Shown here piece by piece: positions 23,654 to 32,116 of a stretch of DNA of 64,000 nucleotides. The position numbers and the translations under genes were made by a program. The notes beneath the pieces were generated by a model. It searched no databases. It was not told the origin of the DNA and saw only the letters and a program-made list of their open reading frames with translations. The stretch's first letter is position 1; every line of letters begins with the position of its first letter. Source of the DNA: BAIKAL-G1 sp943369525 (lineage in GTDB: Bacteria > Cyanobacteriota > Cyanobacteriia > PCC-6307 > Cyanobiaceae); NCBI GenBank assembly GCA_943369525.1, contig CALRNL020000009.1, positions 1 through 64,000 on the forward strand. The letters are read 5' to 3'.

Positions 23654-23703
23654 TTGCTAAGGGCGCCTCGGGGCGCGAGTTTGCTAAGGGCGCCTCGGGG
23701 CGC
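23654..23703. repeat. 23-base direct repeat at the hisIE 3' end
   Basis: The 23 bases at 23654-23676 are repeated exactly at 23681-23703, separated by GAGT. The right copy contains the last codons and stop of hisIE, so the left copy is a duplicated gene end. The period is 27 bases. Confidence 0.9.
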
Positions 23704-24376
23704 CACGGCGCTCGGCCAGCACCTCCTGCACCTGGCGCCAGGGGACGCCGTGGTGGGCCAGGGCCACCTGCAGGTGGAAGACGATGTCGGCGGCCTCACC
23801 GGCAATCTCGGCCGGGTTGTCGTCCTTGCAGGCCATCACGAATTCGGCGCATTCCTCGCCGATTTTTTTGAGGATGCGGTTGTCACCGCCCTCCAGTAAA
23901 CGGTTGGTGTAGCTGCCAGGCTCCGGATTGGCGCGGCGGCCTTCGATCACCCGCGAGAGTTCGCTGCAGACATCGGCCGGGGGCGGTAGGGCTCCGGGGC
24001 CCCCGGCGGCCCCGGGATCCTCCCCAAAAAAGCAGCTGCGGGCCCCCGTGTGGCAAGCGACCCCACCCACCTGTTCAATCGTGAGCAGCAGCACATCGGC
24101 GTCGCAGTCGTAGCGGAGGCCGCGCAGTTTTTGGAAATGGCCGCTGCTGGCACCCTTGTGCCAGAGCTCGGAGCGGGAGCGGCTCCAGTAATGCACTTCG
24201 CCGCTGGCCAGGCTGCGCTCGAGGGCCTCCCGGTTCATCCAGGCGACCATCAGCACGGCGCCATCGAGCCAGTCCTGGGCGATGGCCGGGATCAGGCCGG
24301 CTTCGTTAAAGCGCAGCTGCCCAAGCAAGGCCGGGTCTGGGGGCTGAAATGATGCCTGCAAGGGCTGCTGTTCCAT
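23684..24376 (-). CDS. hisIE: Phosphoribosyl-AMP cyclohydrolase / phosphoribosyl-ATP pyrophosphatase
   Basis: The bifunctional 230-aa enzyme carries out the second and third steps of histidine synthesis. The cyclohydrolase half has VLMVAWMNREALERSLASGE, HYWSRSRSELWHKGASSGH, the metal-site YDCDADVLLL and CHTGARSCFF. The pyrophosphatase half starts near DVCSELSRVIEGRR and has SYTNRLLEGGDNRILKKIGE and AADIVFHLQVALA. The ATG at 24376 is chosen because the upstream frame lacks conservation. Its last codons and stop lie in a 23-base direct repeat. Confidence 0.94.
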   Translation of the reverse strand: MEQQPLQASFQPPDPALLGQLRFNEAGLIPAIAQDWLDGAVLMVAWMNREALERSLASGEVHYWSRSRSELWHKGASSGHFQKLRGLRYDCDADVLLLTIEQVGGVACHTGARSCFFGEDPGAAGGPGALPPPADVCSELSRVIEGRRANPEPGSYTNRLLEGGDNRILKKIGEECAEFVMACKDDNPAEIAGEAADIVFHLQVALAHHGVPWRQVQEVLAERRGAPRRP

Positions 24377-24413
24377 CTGCTCTGATCCTCCCGCAACACC
24401 CCGTCCCAGCCTG

Positions 24414-24893
24414 ATGACCGCCCCTCGCCGCCCATCAGCGTTCAGTTGCAGCAAGACCTTTAGCGGCTATCCCTGCTGCCATCGCCAGTGGCGCCATCCG
24501 GGCCACTGCCGCTTTGTGCATGGCTACAGCCGCAGTTTCACCTGTTGGTTTGAGGCCAGCGACCTCGATCTCTACGGCTTTGTCGTTGATTTCTCCAGCC
24601 TCAAGGCCCTCGAAGCCCAGCTGGCAGACCAGTTTGACCACACTTTTTTGGTCAATGCCGATGACCCCCTGCTAGGCCACTGGCAGGCCCTCCATGACCA
24701 GGGTGCCCTCAATCTGCGTGTGATGGCCAATGTGGGCATGGAAGCCAGCGCTGAGTTGGTTTGGGGTTGGGCCAATGCCCTACTCCAGGCCCGCGATGGC
24801 GGCCGCACCTGCTGCGTCAAGGTGGAAGCGCGCGAAAATGAAAAGAACGCCGCCTGCTTTGGGGCCGTGCCCGAGTGGTTCGAGGCGGCCTGA
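24414..24893 (+). CDS. queD: 6-carboxytetrahydropterin synthase-like (QueD/PTPS family)
   Basis: QueD converts dihydroneopterin triphosphate to 6-carboxytetrahydropterin on the way to queuosine. The 159-aa protein has the zinc-binding pattern with His in CCHRQWRHPGHCRFVHGYSR, then GFVVDFSSLKALEAQLADQF followed by DHTFLVNADDP and a late KVEAREN. This is the PTPS fold. The spacing of the zinc His and the two adjacent Cys differ slightly from classical QueD, so a related pterin activity is possible. Its start lies 37 bases from the divergent hisIE start. Confidence 0.82.
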   Translation: MTAPRRPSAFSCSKTFSGYPCCHRQWRHPGHCRFVHGYSRSFTCWFEASDLDLYGFVVDFSSLKALEAQLADQFDHTFLVNADDPLLGHWQALHDQGALNLRVMANVGMEASAELVWGWANALLQARDGGRTCCVKVEARENEKNAACFGAVPEWFEAA

Positions 24894-24927
24894 GACCCAC
24901 CCGCCCGCGGATTGGCCTGGCCTGGGC

Positions 24928-25731
24928 TCAGGTTTGCTGGGCCCTGCGCAGGGCCTGGGCCAGGGGCAGGAGGGCCAGGCAGAGCAGGGCGATCACCGGC
25001 CCCGGCGGCAGGTTGATCGCCGGTTGAATCGCCAGGCCAAAGCCCAGGCCGCTGAGCCCCATGCCGAGCAGGCCGGCCCGCAGCAGGGCCCCTTGCAAGG
25101 AGCGGGCCCCCACTAGGGCCACCAGGGCCGGCGCCCCCATCAGGGCGATCACCAGCACCACCCCCACGGCAGTCATGGCGCTCACCACGGTGAAGGCGGT
25201 GGCCAGGGTCAGGAGCAGGCGCAGGCGCCGCACCGGCAAGCCGGCACTGGCCGCCCCAGCCGGATCGACGCCGAGGAAGACCAGATGGTGGTAACGCCAA
25301 ACCAGTAGGGCCCCCACCGCGGCCAGGGCGGCCAGGCCGCCGGCCAGATCGCCGGGGCCGGCCGCCAGCAGGTCGCCAAACAGGATCGCTTCGAGATCAA
25401 CCCGGATGTGCAACAGGGGAATCAGCAGCACGCCCAGGCCCAGAAAGCCCGCCAACACCGTATTGATCACGGCTTCATCGCGACTGTCGCCGGGCCCGCT
25501 GCCCTGGCTGAGGCGCTCCGCCAGCAGGGCGCCGGCCAGGCCGCTGACCATCCCACCGATCCCGGGGGCCAGGCCCAAGGCCACAGCCAGGGCCAGGCCG
25601 GGCAGCACCGCATGGGAGATCAAATTCGCCAGAAACAGGCGCCGCTGCACCAACAGCAGGGTTCCGGCTAGGGGACAGAGGGCCCCGATCAGCAGGGCCA
25701 GGAGCAGGGGCAGGGCCCACCAGCGATCCAT
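24928..25731 (-). CDS. znuB: Metal ABC transporter permease (ZnuB/MntB family)
   Basis: The 267-aa membrane protein has about eight hydrophobic helices. It shows the family segments NLISHAVLPGLALAVALGLA, VDLEAILFGDLLAAGPGDLA and AVGVVLVIALMGAPALVALV. These are typical of zinc or manganese permeases. It should pair with the ATPase encoded at 25993-26688 on the same strand, from which it is separated by an unusual 260-base gap filled partly with tandem repeats. No substrate-binding protein (ZnuA) lies nearby. Zinc is favoured because a Zur-like gene and a COG0523 GTPase are close. Confidence 0.86.
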   Translation of the reverse strand: MDRWWALPLLLALLIGALCPLAGTLLLVQRRLFLANLISHAVLPGLALAVALGLAPGIGGMVSGLAGALLAERLSQGSGPGDSRDEAVINTVLAGFLGLGVLLIPLLHIRVDLEAILFGDLLAAGPGDLAGGLAALAAVGALLVWRYHHLVFLGVDPAGAASAGLPVRRLRLLLTLATAFTVVSAMTAVGVVLVIALMGAPALVALVGARSLQGALLRAGLLGMGLSGLGFGLAIQPAINLPPGPVIALLCLALLPLAQALRRAQQT

Positions 25732-25875
25732 AGGCTCGGAGTTAGCGCATGGCCAGGGCCCTCCAGATTGCCTACCGGGCGGCCGAGCTGGTTTGGTTCA
25801 TGGCTTTGGGCGAACTGGTTTCGCTGGCTGGTTGGCCCCGGCGATTGTTCAGGCTGGTTGGCCTAACCGGTTCAG

Positions 25876-25953
25876 CCAACCGGTTTGATGCATTGGTTTG
25901 CAGGAGCGGTTTGATGAAGCGGTTTGCCGGAGCGTTTTGATGAAGCGGTTTGC
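25876..25953. repeat. 26-base tandem repeat between the metal ABC ATPase and permease genes
   Basis: Three units of 26 bases follow each other at 25876-25901, 25902-25927 and 25928-25953. The last two differ at about 2 positions, the first at more. All contain a GGTTTGATG core near the middle and end in GGTTTGC. Looser GGTTTG-like copies extend to both sides (25770-25990). No gene is visible in this gap. Confidence 0.88.
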
Positions 25954-25992
25954 TGAGGCGGCTTGCTTAGCCGGCAGGGGTGACTGCATCGT

Positions 25993-26688
25993 CTAACCGC
26001 AGAAGTGGTTCCCCACCCGCAGGTCCCCCAGGGCCTGGCGCACCTGCTGGGGCGTGCCATCGGCGAGCAGCCGGCGATCGAGCACCAGCACCCGGTCGTA
26101 GGCATCGAGGTCGTGGCCCCAGTCGTGGCTGGAGACCAGCAGGGTGAGACCGGCATCGCGCAGCTGGCCCATCACCTGAAGGAGGGCCGTGCGGGCCGGC
26201 GGATCGATGGCGGCGCAGGGTTCATCGAGCAGCAACACCTGGGCCGGTTGCACCAGGGTGCGGGCCAGCAGGGCCCGTTGTTGCTGGCCGCCGGAGAGCT
26301 GGTCCAGGCGCCGCTTGGCCAGGTTGGTCAGGCCCACGCGCTGCAGGGCCGCCTCCACATCGCAGCAGCCGGGGCGGGTCGCCACCAACCGCCCCAGGCC
26401 CACCAGCGCGCGCACCGTGATCGGGAAGCTCCAGGCGATCTCGCCCCGCTGGGGCATCAGGGCCAGCTGGCGGCGGGCCATCGGCAGGGTCAGGGGCTGG
26501 CCATCGAGTTCGATGGAGCCCAACTCCAGGGGCAACTGGCCGGCAATCGCCTGCAGCAGGGTGCTTTTGCCGGCCCCGTTCGGGCCCACCAGGGCCGTGA
26601 GGCTGCCCCTTTGCAGCTCGAAGCTGACCGCCTCGATCGCCAGGTCGCTGCCGCGGCGCACGCTCAACTGGTGGACCGCGAGGCTCAA
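25993..26688 (-). CDS. znuC: Metal ABC transporter ATP-binding protein
   Basis: The 231-aa ATPase has Walker A GPNGAGKSTLL, the Q-loop LMPQRGEIAW, the signature LSGGQQQRALLARTL, Walker B VLLLDEPCAAID and the switch region LVSSHDWG. The Q-loop with MPQR and the following SFPITVRALVGLG are typical of the Mn/Zn/Fe-chelate uptake family. The partner permease is 260 bases downstream. It faces the COG0523 gene divergently over about 190 bases, a likely site for Zur control though I could not pick out a convincing box. Confidence 0.9.
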   Translation of the reverse strand: MSLAVHQLSVRRGSDLAIEAVSFELQRGSLTALVGPNGAGKSTLLQAIAGQLPLELGSIELDGQPLTLPMARRQLALMPQRGEIAWSFPITVRALVGLGRLVATRPGCCDVEAALQRVGLTNLAKRRLDQLSGGQQQRALLARTLVQPAQVLLLDEPCAAIDPPARTALLQVMGQLRDAGLTLLVSSHDWGHDLDAYDRVLVLDRRLLADGTPQQVRQALGDLRVGNHFCG

Positions 26689-26881
26689 CCGCCCTACCTG
26701 GAAACGGAGCCCAAGCTAGCCAGGGTCTGGGGAGCGGCTCCCCGGCTGCCGCCGCCAAGCCGGAACCCCATGCTGGCCCTGGCGAAACCGCCCTGGCGAT
26801 TCAGCCCCTGGGGGTGGGGATGGCCGGCCAGCCTTTTGGCTGCAGCAGTGCCACAGTGGGGAAATCGCTTTTGATGTAGGC

Positions 26882-28180
26882 ATGACCAGCACGGCTGCGC
26901 GGGCATCGACAGGGTCGGCACCGGCTGCGGCTGCCGCAGCCGGTGCCGGTCGCGCCACAGGTGAGGAGAGCGCCGCTAGCCCGGCCCCCCGCCAAAACAG
27001 CCTGCCGGTCACGATCATCACCGGCTTTCTTGGGGCCGGCAAAACCACCCTGCTGAACCACATCCTCAGCAACCAACAGGGGCTCAAAACCGCCGTGTTG
27101 GTGAATGAGTTCGGCGAAATCGGCATTGACAACGACCTGATCATCGCCACCGGCGAAGACATGGTGGAGCTCAGCAATGGCTGCATCTGCTGCTCGATCA
27201 ATGGCGAGCTGCTTGAAGCGGTGTATCGGATCCTGGATCGCCCCGAACCGGTCGACTACCTGGTGGTGGAAACCACGGGCCTGGCCGACCCCCTGCCGGT
27301 GGCGATGACCTTCCTGGGCAGCGACCTGCGCGATGCCACCCGACTCGATTCGATCATCACCCTGATCGATGCCGAAAATTTCAGCGACACGATTGACCAG
27401 GGCGAGGTGGCCCGGGCCCAGGTGGTCTATGGCGACATCCTGCTGCTGAATAAATGCGATCTGGTCAGTGAGGAGCGGCTCACGGCCCTCGAAACCCACC
27501 TCAAAGAGATCAAAACCGACGCCCGCATCCTGCGCTCCAGCCACGGTGAGGTGGCCCTGCCCCTGCTGCTGAGCGTCGGCTTGTTTGAGTCCGACCGGGT
27601 GGTGGCAGCCGGCGAAGCCCAGCCGGCCCACCAGCACGGCCCTGGCCATAGCCACGGCCCTGACCACGGCCATTCCCACGATCACGATCACGGCCACCAA
27701 CACGCTCACGGTCCGGCCGCCCCCCAGGGCGAGGCCGACCACAGCGCCTGCGACCATGACCACGGCCACTGCAGCCATGACCATGGCCCCGCGTCCGTTC
27801 ACGGCCACGGTCATGGCGCGAGCGATAGCGCCTTGGCCGACGATCCCGTGCAACGGGCCGCCGACCATTTGGCGATTGAGGGCTTCACCTCCCTTTCCTT
27901 CAGCAGCGAAGGACCCTTTGGCCTGCGCAAATTCCAGAACTTCCTCGATAACCAACTGCCCCCGGGTGTGTTTCGCGCCAAGGGGATCCTCTGGTTTAAC
28001 GAAAGTGAGCGGCGCCATGTGTTTCACCTGGCTGGCAAACGCTTCTCGATTGATGACACGGAATGGGAGGGGGAGCGCAAGAACCAGCTGGTGTTGATCG
28101 GCCGCGACCTCAACCACCGCAAGCTGCGCCAGCAACTGCAGGCCTGCGTTGCTAAGGACGCTGGAAAGGGTTTCGGCTGA
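26882..28180 (+). CDS. COG0523 (CobW-like) GTPase with His-rich metal-binding region
   Basis: COG0523 GTPases insert or store metals, especially zinc. This 432-aa protein has Walker A GFLGAGKTTLLNH, the metal-binding switch CICCSINGEL, ETTGLADP and the guanine motif NKCDLV. Between about residues 240 and 305 is a remarkable run of His, Asp and Gly, such as HSHGPDHGHSHDHDHGHQH, likely to bind many zinc or nickel ions. The CobW C-terminal domain follows (GFTSLSFSSEGPFGLRKFQN). An Ala-rich N-terminal tail of 40 aa precedes the GTPase core. The zinc ABC genes and Zur-like gene nearby point to zinc trafficking. Confidence 0.92.
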   Translation: MTSTAARASTGSAPAAAAAAGAGRATGEESAASPAPRQNSLPVTIITGFLGAGKTTLLNHILSNQQGLKTAVLVNEFGEIGIDNDLIIATGEDMVELSNGCICCSINGELLEAVYRILDRPEPVDYLVVETTGLADPLPVAMTFLGSDLRDATRLDSIITLIDAENFSDTIDQGEVARAQVVYGDILLLNKCDLVSEERLTALETHLKEIKTDARILRSSHGEVALPLLLSVGLFESDRVVAAGEAQPAHQHGPGHSHGPDHGHSHDHDHGHQHAHGPAAPQGEADHSACDHDHGHCSHDHGPASVHGHGHGASDSALADDPVQRAADHLAIEGFTSLSFSSEGPFGLRKFQNFLDNQLPPGVFRAKGILWFNESERRHVFHLAGKRFSIDDTEWEGERKNQLVLIGRDLNHRKLRQQLQACVAKDAGKGFG

Positions 28181-28357
28181 GCGACTTGGCCGGCGTAATC
28201 CCTGGGCCAGGCCGCCTGGCTTGGCCATCCAACCCGCCCGGGCCCTGGTCTAGGCGTCCGTTTCTAGGGGGGGAACACCACCCTGAATTCGGCAGCCGAT
28301 CACACACCAGATCCAGCCGTCCTGGCTAAAGTTTGCTCACTTCAGGGCAACGGCGTC

Positions 28358-28507
28358 ATGGAACTCGTGTTGTTCTCAGTCGTTGCGGTGCTGTTGGCCC
28401 TGGTGTGGTGGCTCGTCGAGGGCTCCGATGATGACAACGGCGGTGGCGGCCTAATGCAGCCCGTGCTGGTGCCTGTGCCCGTTCGGCGTTCCCCCCAGGG
28501 CCGTTGA
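28358..28507 (+). CDS. Small single-helix membrane protein (49 aa)
   Basis: A short ORF starting MELVLFSVVAVLLALVWWLV has one membrane helix, then an acidic-glycine linker EGSDDDNGGGG and a basic C-terminus. Codon use is in keeping with neighbours and the membrane-acidic-basic order is protein-like. It lies alone between the COG0523 gene and the Fur-type gene. Function unknown. Confidence 0.5.
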   Translation: MELVLFSVVAVLLALVWWLVEGSDDDNGGGGLMQPVLVPVPVRRSPQGR

Positions 28508-28588
28508 GGCACGCGTCGTCGATCCTGGGGTCGGACCTGCGCCGATCCCCATCCCTGTCCAGGTCGCAATTGCTCCTACCCGGTTCCC

Positions 28589-29113
28589 CTAAGCCCCCTC
28601 GGCCTGGGTGCACCTAGGGCAAACGGCCCGCACATTGAGAACGCATTCCAGCAGCCGGAAGCCGTGCAGGCCGGCGGCCCGTTCGCCAGCCTTAAGCACG
28701 TCGTGGCTTTCAAATTCTTCGGTTTGGCCGCAGCGCACGCAGACCAGGTGGTGGTGGTCCCGGTTGGTATCCCCGGCCAGCTCGAAACGGCGGCCGCCAT
28801 CGGGCAGTTCGAGTTCCTGCAGGAGTTGCATCGAACTGAGTAGGCGCAGGGTGCGATACACCGTGGCCAGGGACACCTTCTCCTCGCCCCTGAGCAGCCG
28901 TTGATGCACCTCTTCGGCGCTGAGGTGGCTGCCTTCGCCGATGCGCTCAAACAGGCCCAGCACCCGCTGGCGCTGGGGTGTGAGCCGCTGGCCCCGGCCA
29001 TTGAGGGAGGTGCGCAGGGCCTCGGCCTGGGGGTTGGCAGCAGGAACGGTGGGGAGGGCGGCCAAGGGGGAACGGGGAGCTATGGAGGCGGAAGCAGCCC
29101 TACTGCTTCTCAA
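28589..29113 (-). CDS. zur: Fur family regulator, Zur-like
   Basis: The protein has the winged-helix part GQRLTPQRQRVLGLFERIGE, LSAEEVHQRLLRGEEKVSLA and TVYRTLRLLSSMQLLQEL, the metal-binding HHHLVCVRCGQTEEFE and a C-terminal CPRC zinc site. The two CxxC motifs form the structural zinc site of Fur/Zur. The context next to zinc ABC and COG0523 genes favours zinc sensing. No ATG lies before the domain; TTG at 29113 (174 aa, GGGA upstream) or TTG at 29065 (158 aa) are possible starts. Confidence 0.85.
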   Translation of the reverse strand: MRSSRAASASIAPRSPLAALPTVPAANPQAEALRTSLNGRGQRLTPQRQRVLGLFERIGEGSHLSAEEVHQRLLRGEEKVSLATVYRTLRLLSSMQLLQELELPDGGRRFELAGDTNRDHHHLVCVRCGQTEEFESHDVLKAGERAAGLHGFRLLECVLNVRAVCPRCTQAEGA

Positions 29114-29449
29114 TAGTAATCCCAATTGCGAATTTGTGCCGCCCGATCGGTTGGTTGGCGCCTGAGGCTTCCATGGGCTGGCCAGGCCGGCGCCAAACCG
29201 TTGGCTTGGCCAGCAGCTTCGTGGCCTGGCCGCCCCATCGATTCGCTGGATTAAGGCGATCGCTTGGTCCGGAGCTATGGACAGCGAGCCTGCCAACCCC
29301 AAGGCACCCCCCACCCCCGCGTTTGTTCCCATCCATGCGGCCGTGCTGCCGCGTTTTGGCCAGGGGCTGGCTTCCAGTCCCAGCATGGGATCGAAGCCCT
29401 TTGCGGTCCTGGCCAAGGACCCCAGGGGATCGCGAACCACCCGAGTGCC
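29114..29449. other. Gene-free stretch between the Zur-like and SIMPL genes
   Basis: About 330 bases between divergent starts. Near 29109-29136 there is a local A+T-rich patch next to the Zur-like start, probably its promoter. Longer frames on both strands are Pro/Gly-rich and not protein-like. A GCGATCGC octamer lies near 29259. Confidence 0.4.
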
Positions 29450-30253
29450 ATGGCCCCTGCCGAGAGCCAAGATCTGCAACAGGGAGCACGGGCCCATGGG
29501 GCTGGTGCTGGGCTGGCCGGGTTTTGGCGCAGGCTCCAGCAACCACCGGCTTTGGTGTTGGCCATGGCGGTGTTGGGCTTGGGTTTGGTGGGCTCCAGTG
29601 CGGTGCTGGTGAAGGGCCTGCGCACGGCCAAGGACACAATCACAGTGACGGGGGCGAGCACCGAGCGGATCCGCAGTGATTACGCCGATTGGTCGGTGCT
29701 GGTGAGCCAGGGGGGCGCTAGCCAGCAGCAGTCCTACGGGGCTCTCCAGCCCCTGGTGCAACAAACCCAAGCCTTTTTGCTGGACCATGGCATTAAGGCA
29801 GGCGAAAGCAAGCTGGGCGCCTTGAACGCCGACAAGGAAGAGATCCGCGATCCCCGCACCGGCGAGCTGCGCCAGACCCGCTGGACCAGCCGCCAGATGA
29901 TCTTGATTAGCAGCGCCGATGTGGAGAAGATCAATCGCCTGGCTGGCGAAATCCCGGCCCTGATCGGCCTAGGGGTGCCCTTGGCGATTAATGAGCCCGC
30001 CTATACCTATACAAAGCTGGCCGAAAAACGGGTAGACATGTTGGCTAAGGCCACCAAAGATGCCCGCAACCGCGCCCAAGCGATTGCCGCCCAGGCTGAT
30101 AGCTCGATCGGCGCGATCACCCATGCCGACACCGGCACATTCCAGATCACGGCCCCCAATTCGACCGACGCGAGTAACAACGGTTCCTATGACACCCGCA
30201 CGATTGATAAGGACATCACGGCGGTGATGGCGGTAACTTTCCGGGTGAATTGA
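29450..30253 (+). CDS. SIMPL domain (DUF541) protein
   Basis: The 267-aa protein has one membrane anchor, ALVLAMAVLGLGLVGSSAVL. The SIMPL domain follows, beginning DTITVTGASTERIRSDYADW and ending in DKDITAVMAVTFRVN. LVQQTQAFLLDHGIKAGESK and DARNRAQAIAAQADSSIGAI are typical. SIMPL proteins (such as E. coli YggE) are periplasmic and linked to oxidative stress, with no known chemistry. The ATG at 29450 gives a short cytoplasmic tail before the helix. Confidence 0.85.
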   Translation: MAPAESQDLQQGARAHGAGAGLAGFWRRLQQPPALVLAMAVLGLGLVGSSAVLVKGLRTAKDTITVTGASTERIRSDYADWSVLVSQGGASQQQSYGALQPLVQQTQAFLLDHGIKAGESKLGALNADKEEIRDPRTGELRQTRWTSRQMILISSADVEKINRLAGEIPALIGLGVPLAINEPAYTYTKLAEKRVDMLAKATKDARNRAQAIAAQADSSIGAITHADTGTFQITAPNSTDASNNGSYDTRTIDKDITAVMAVTFRVN

Positions 30254-30266
30254 GGGGCTGGTGGGG

Positions 30267-31769
30267 TTAAGGGGCCCCCTGGGCTGCCGGCAAGCCGTAA
30301 CTCTTGTCTCGAAATAGCCTCAGGCAGGCGGCAACGGCCTTGGCATCGAAAAGGGTTCCGCTGCCGGCCTCAATGATGGTTAGGGCCGGCTCAAGCCCTG
30401 GCGAGATCCGATAGGGCCTGTTGCTGGCCATCGATTCCACCGTGTCGGCCACCGTCAGAATCCTGCTCTCAAGCGCGATTTGATCCCCCTTGAGGCCCTG
30501 GGGGTAGCCACTGCCATCGAGGCGTTCGTGGTGTTGCAACACGGCTTGCGCCACGGGCCAGGGGAATTGGATTGCACGCAGGGCCTCGTAGCCCGCCTGG
30601 GCATGGGTTTGCAGTAGGGCCAGTTCTTGGGGTGAAATCCGGTTGGGCTTGGTGAGGATTTCGGCGGGAATTGAGACTTTGCCAATGTCATGCACCAAGC
30701 CATCAATGCGAATGCCTTCGCATTGATGGGCCGTTAACCCTAGTTCCGACCCAATCTCAGCGGCCAAGTGGGATACCCGCGCTTCATGGCCAGCGGTGTA
30801 GGGGTCCCGGGCCTCGTTCATGGTCACAAGTGCGGTGACAATCTGATGCAGGGCCTGCATCATCTCCGCTTGATATTGTATGGACTGCCGCTCGGCTGCC
30901 TTGCGATCTGAGATGTCGCGGATGTTGCATTGGATTACTTTTTGATCGCCTACGAGGTAAACGTTGCTAACGAATTCAACTTCTTTTAGGCTGCCATTGA
31001 GAGCTTTTAGGGGCATGTCTTCGTAGCGGATATAGCCTTTTCTCTTGAGTTCTGCGTAGATTTCAATGGCTTTATCCTTGTCGACAAAGGCACCAATCTC
31101 CCAAAGTTGTTTGCCGATTAGGTCTAGGGGGTCGCAGCCCAGGACCTTGCTTATATAGGGGTTGGCCATGGTGATCAGTCCGCTACCCCAATCCAAAATT
31201 AAGATGCCATCTTGGGCATTAAGTGCCAGCATGCGGTAGCTCAACTCCGACTCGATCAAGGCTTTTTCCGCACGATCAATTTGGCTTAGATCGGTGGCTA
31301 TCAGGCAATGAATTAGGCCTTCGCTCGTCACCATGCCGCTGCTGGAGACTAACGCCGCTGTAGTGCTGCCATCGCCGCATAAAAGGTCAAGTTTGCTGCT
31401 GCTTGTTTCGCCGGTGTTGATCGTTAGTAGCTGGTCCAGTAATGGGCGTTGCCTGGTCTTTACCAGATTGAAGATGGACTTGCCCAGCAGGGAGCCCAAC
31501 TCGAGCTTGACAAACTGCTCAAGGCGATGGTTGGCAAAAAGCACCAAGCCATCAGCGGACATGGTGGCAGCACCTTCGCCCATTTCTTCGATGATCATGC
31601 GATAGGGCTGGTCCGCCTTGCTGGGGCCATAGATCTGGGATTTGCCGTCCTCTCCGATTACCGGTGTATCGATATCACCACTGGCAATCGCCTTTAATGC
31701 CGACTGCAGATCGGCCACCTGGGCGCGAAGCTGCTCCAGTTCGCTAGGTTCAGGCGCAAAGTCGTTCAT
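30267..31769 (-). CDS. PAS-containing HD-GYP domain protein (predicted c-di-GMP phosphodiesterase)
   Basis: The 500-aa protein has two PAS-like sensor domains (around ATMSADGLVLFANHRLEQFV and GILILDWGSGLITMANPYIS) and a C-terminal HD-GYP domain. The HD motif is GLVHDIGKVSIPAEILTKP and the GYP motif HHERLDGSGYPQG. Metal-binding His/Asp residues appear intact, so hydrolysis of c-di-GMP is expected. No GGDEF protein is encoded in the window. DNA from about 30880 to 31560 is clearly A+T-richer than the rest, suggesting transfer or relaxed codon use. The ATG at 31769 is chosen over one 54 bases upstream. Confidence 0.9.
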   Translation of the reverse strand: MNDFAPEPSELEQLRAQVADLQSALKAIASGDIDTPVIGEDGKSQIYGPSKADQPYRMIIEEMGEGAATMSADGLVLFANHRLEQFVKLELGSLLGKSIFNLVKTRQRPLLDQLLTINTGETSSSKLDLLCGDGSTTAALVSSSGMVTSEGLIHCLIATDLSQIDRAEKALIESELSYRMLALNAQDGILILDWGSGLITMANPYISKVLGCDPLDLIGKQLWEIGAFVDKDKAIEIYAELKRKGYIRYEDMPLKALNGSLKEVEFVSNVYLVGDQKVIQCNIRDISDRKAAERQSIQYQAEMMQALHQIVTALVTMNEARDPYTAGHEARVSHLAAEIGSELGLTAHQCEGIRIDGLVHDIGKVSIPAEILTKPNRISPQELALLQTHAQAGYEALRAIQFPWPVAQAVLQHHERLDGSGYPQGLKGDQIALESRILTVADTVESMASNRPYRISPGLEPALTIIEAGSGTLFDAKAVAACLRLFRDKSYGLPAAQGAP

Positions 31770-31823
31770 CGTGGGCAGTCCTGACGAGTAAGCTCCCCCT
31801 CTGGGAGGGTCAGGTGGCGCCAC

Positions 31824-32116
31824 TCACCAGGGTGCAGCAACAATGGGGCAAACCGCCACCACTGATTTCATCCAATCCGATGATGCCCGTGGGTGCTTTC
31901 TCCAGTTGGGAGGTGGGCCGTTCAATCGGCCCTGCGGTTTCGCCCATGGGGGCCTGATTGTCCGAATTGATTCCTGTCTACTGCGGTTGATCTCCGCGGT
32001 AACCGGCTGCCGCGGCTTCGCCCCATTTTGGTGCCCATGCTGAGCAGAGGGCGGGCAGTAAACGGGCGAATGGGCTCCGCATAGGGTGCGTACCCTACCC
32101 CGGTTGAGTCGTCACC
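31824..32116. other. Gene-free stretch upstream of the HD-GYP gene
   Basis: Nearly 300 bases between divergent genes. A 66-aa plus-strand frame here is Cys/Gly-rich and not convincing. No RNA fold was recognised. Confidence 0.35.

Noticed and set aside
25749..25940. 63-aa plus-strand frame between the metal ABC genes
   Set aside because: It runs through the 26-base repeats, has no domain pattern and no ribosome-binding site; it is more simply explained by the repeat.
26725..26745. Near-palindrome GGGGAGCGGCTCCCC between znuC and the COG0523 gene as a Zur box
   Set aside because: It does not resemble the A+T-rich Fur/Zur operator and such G+C palindromes are common by chance here.
26801..28228. 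475-codon minus-strand frame over the COG0523 gene
   Set aside because: It is the antisense of a gene with all GTPase motifs; its product has no coherent domains.
31843..32043. 66-aa Cys/Gly-rich frame upstream of the HD-GYP gene
   Set aside because: Composition follows the DNA and there is no recognisable motif or good start context.
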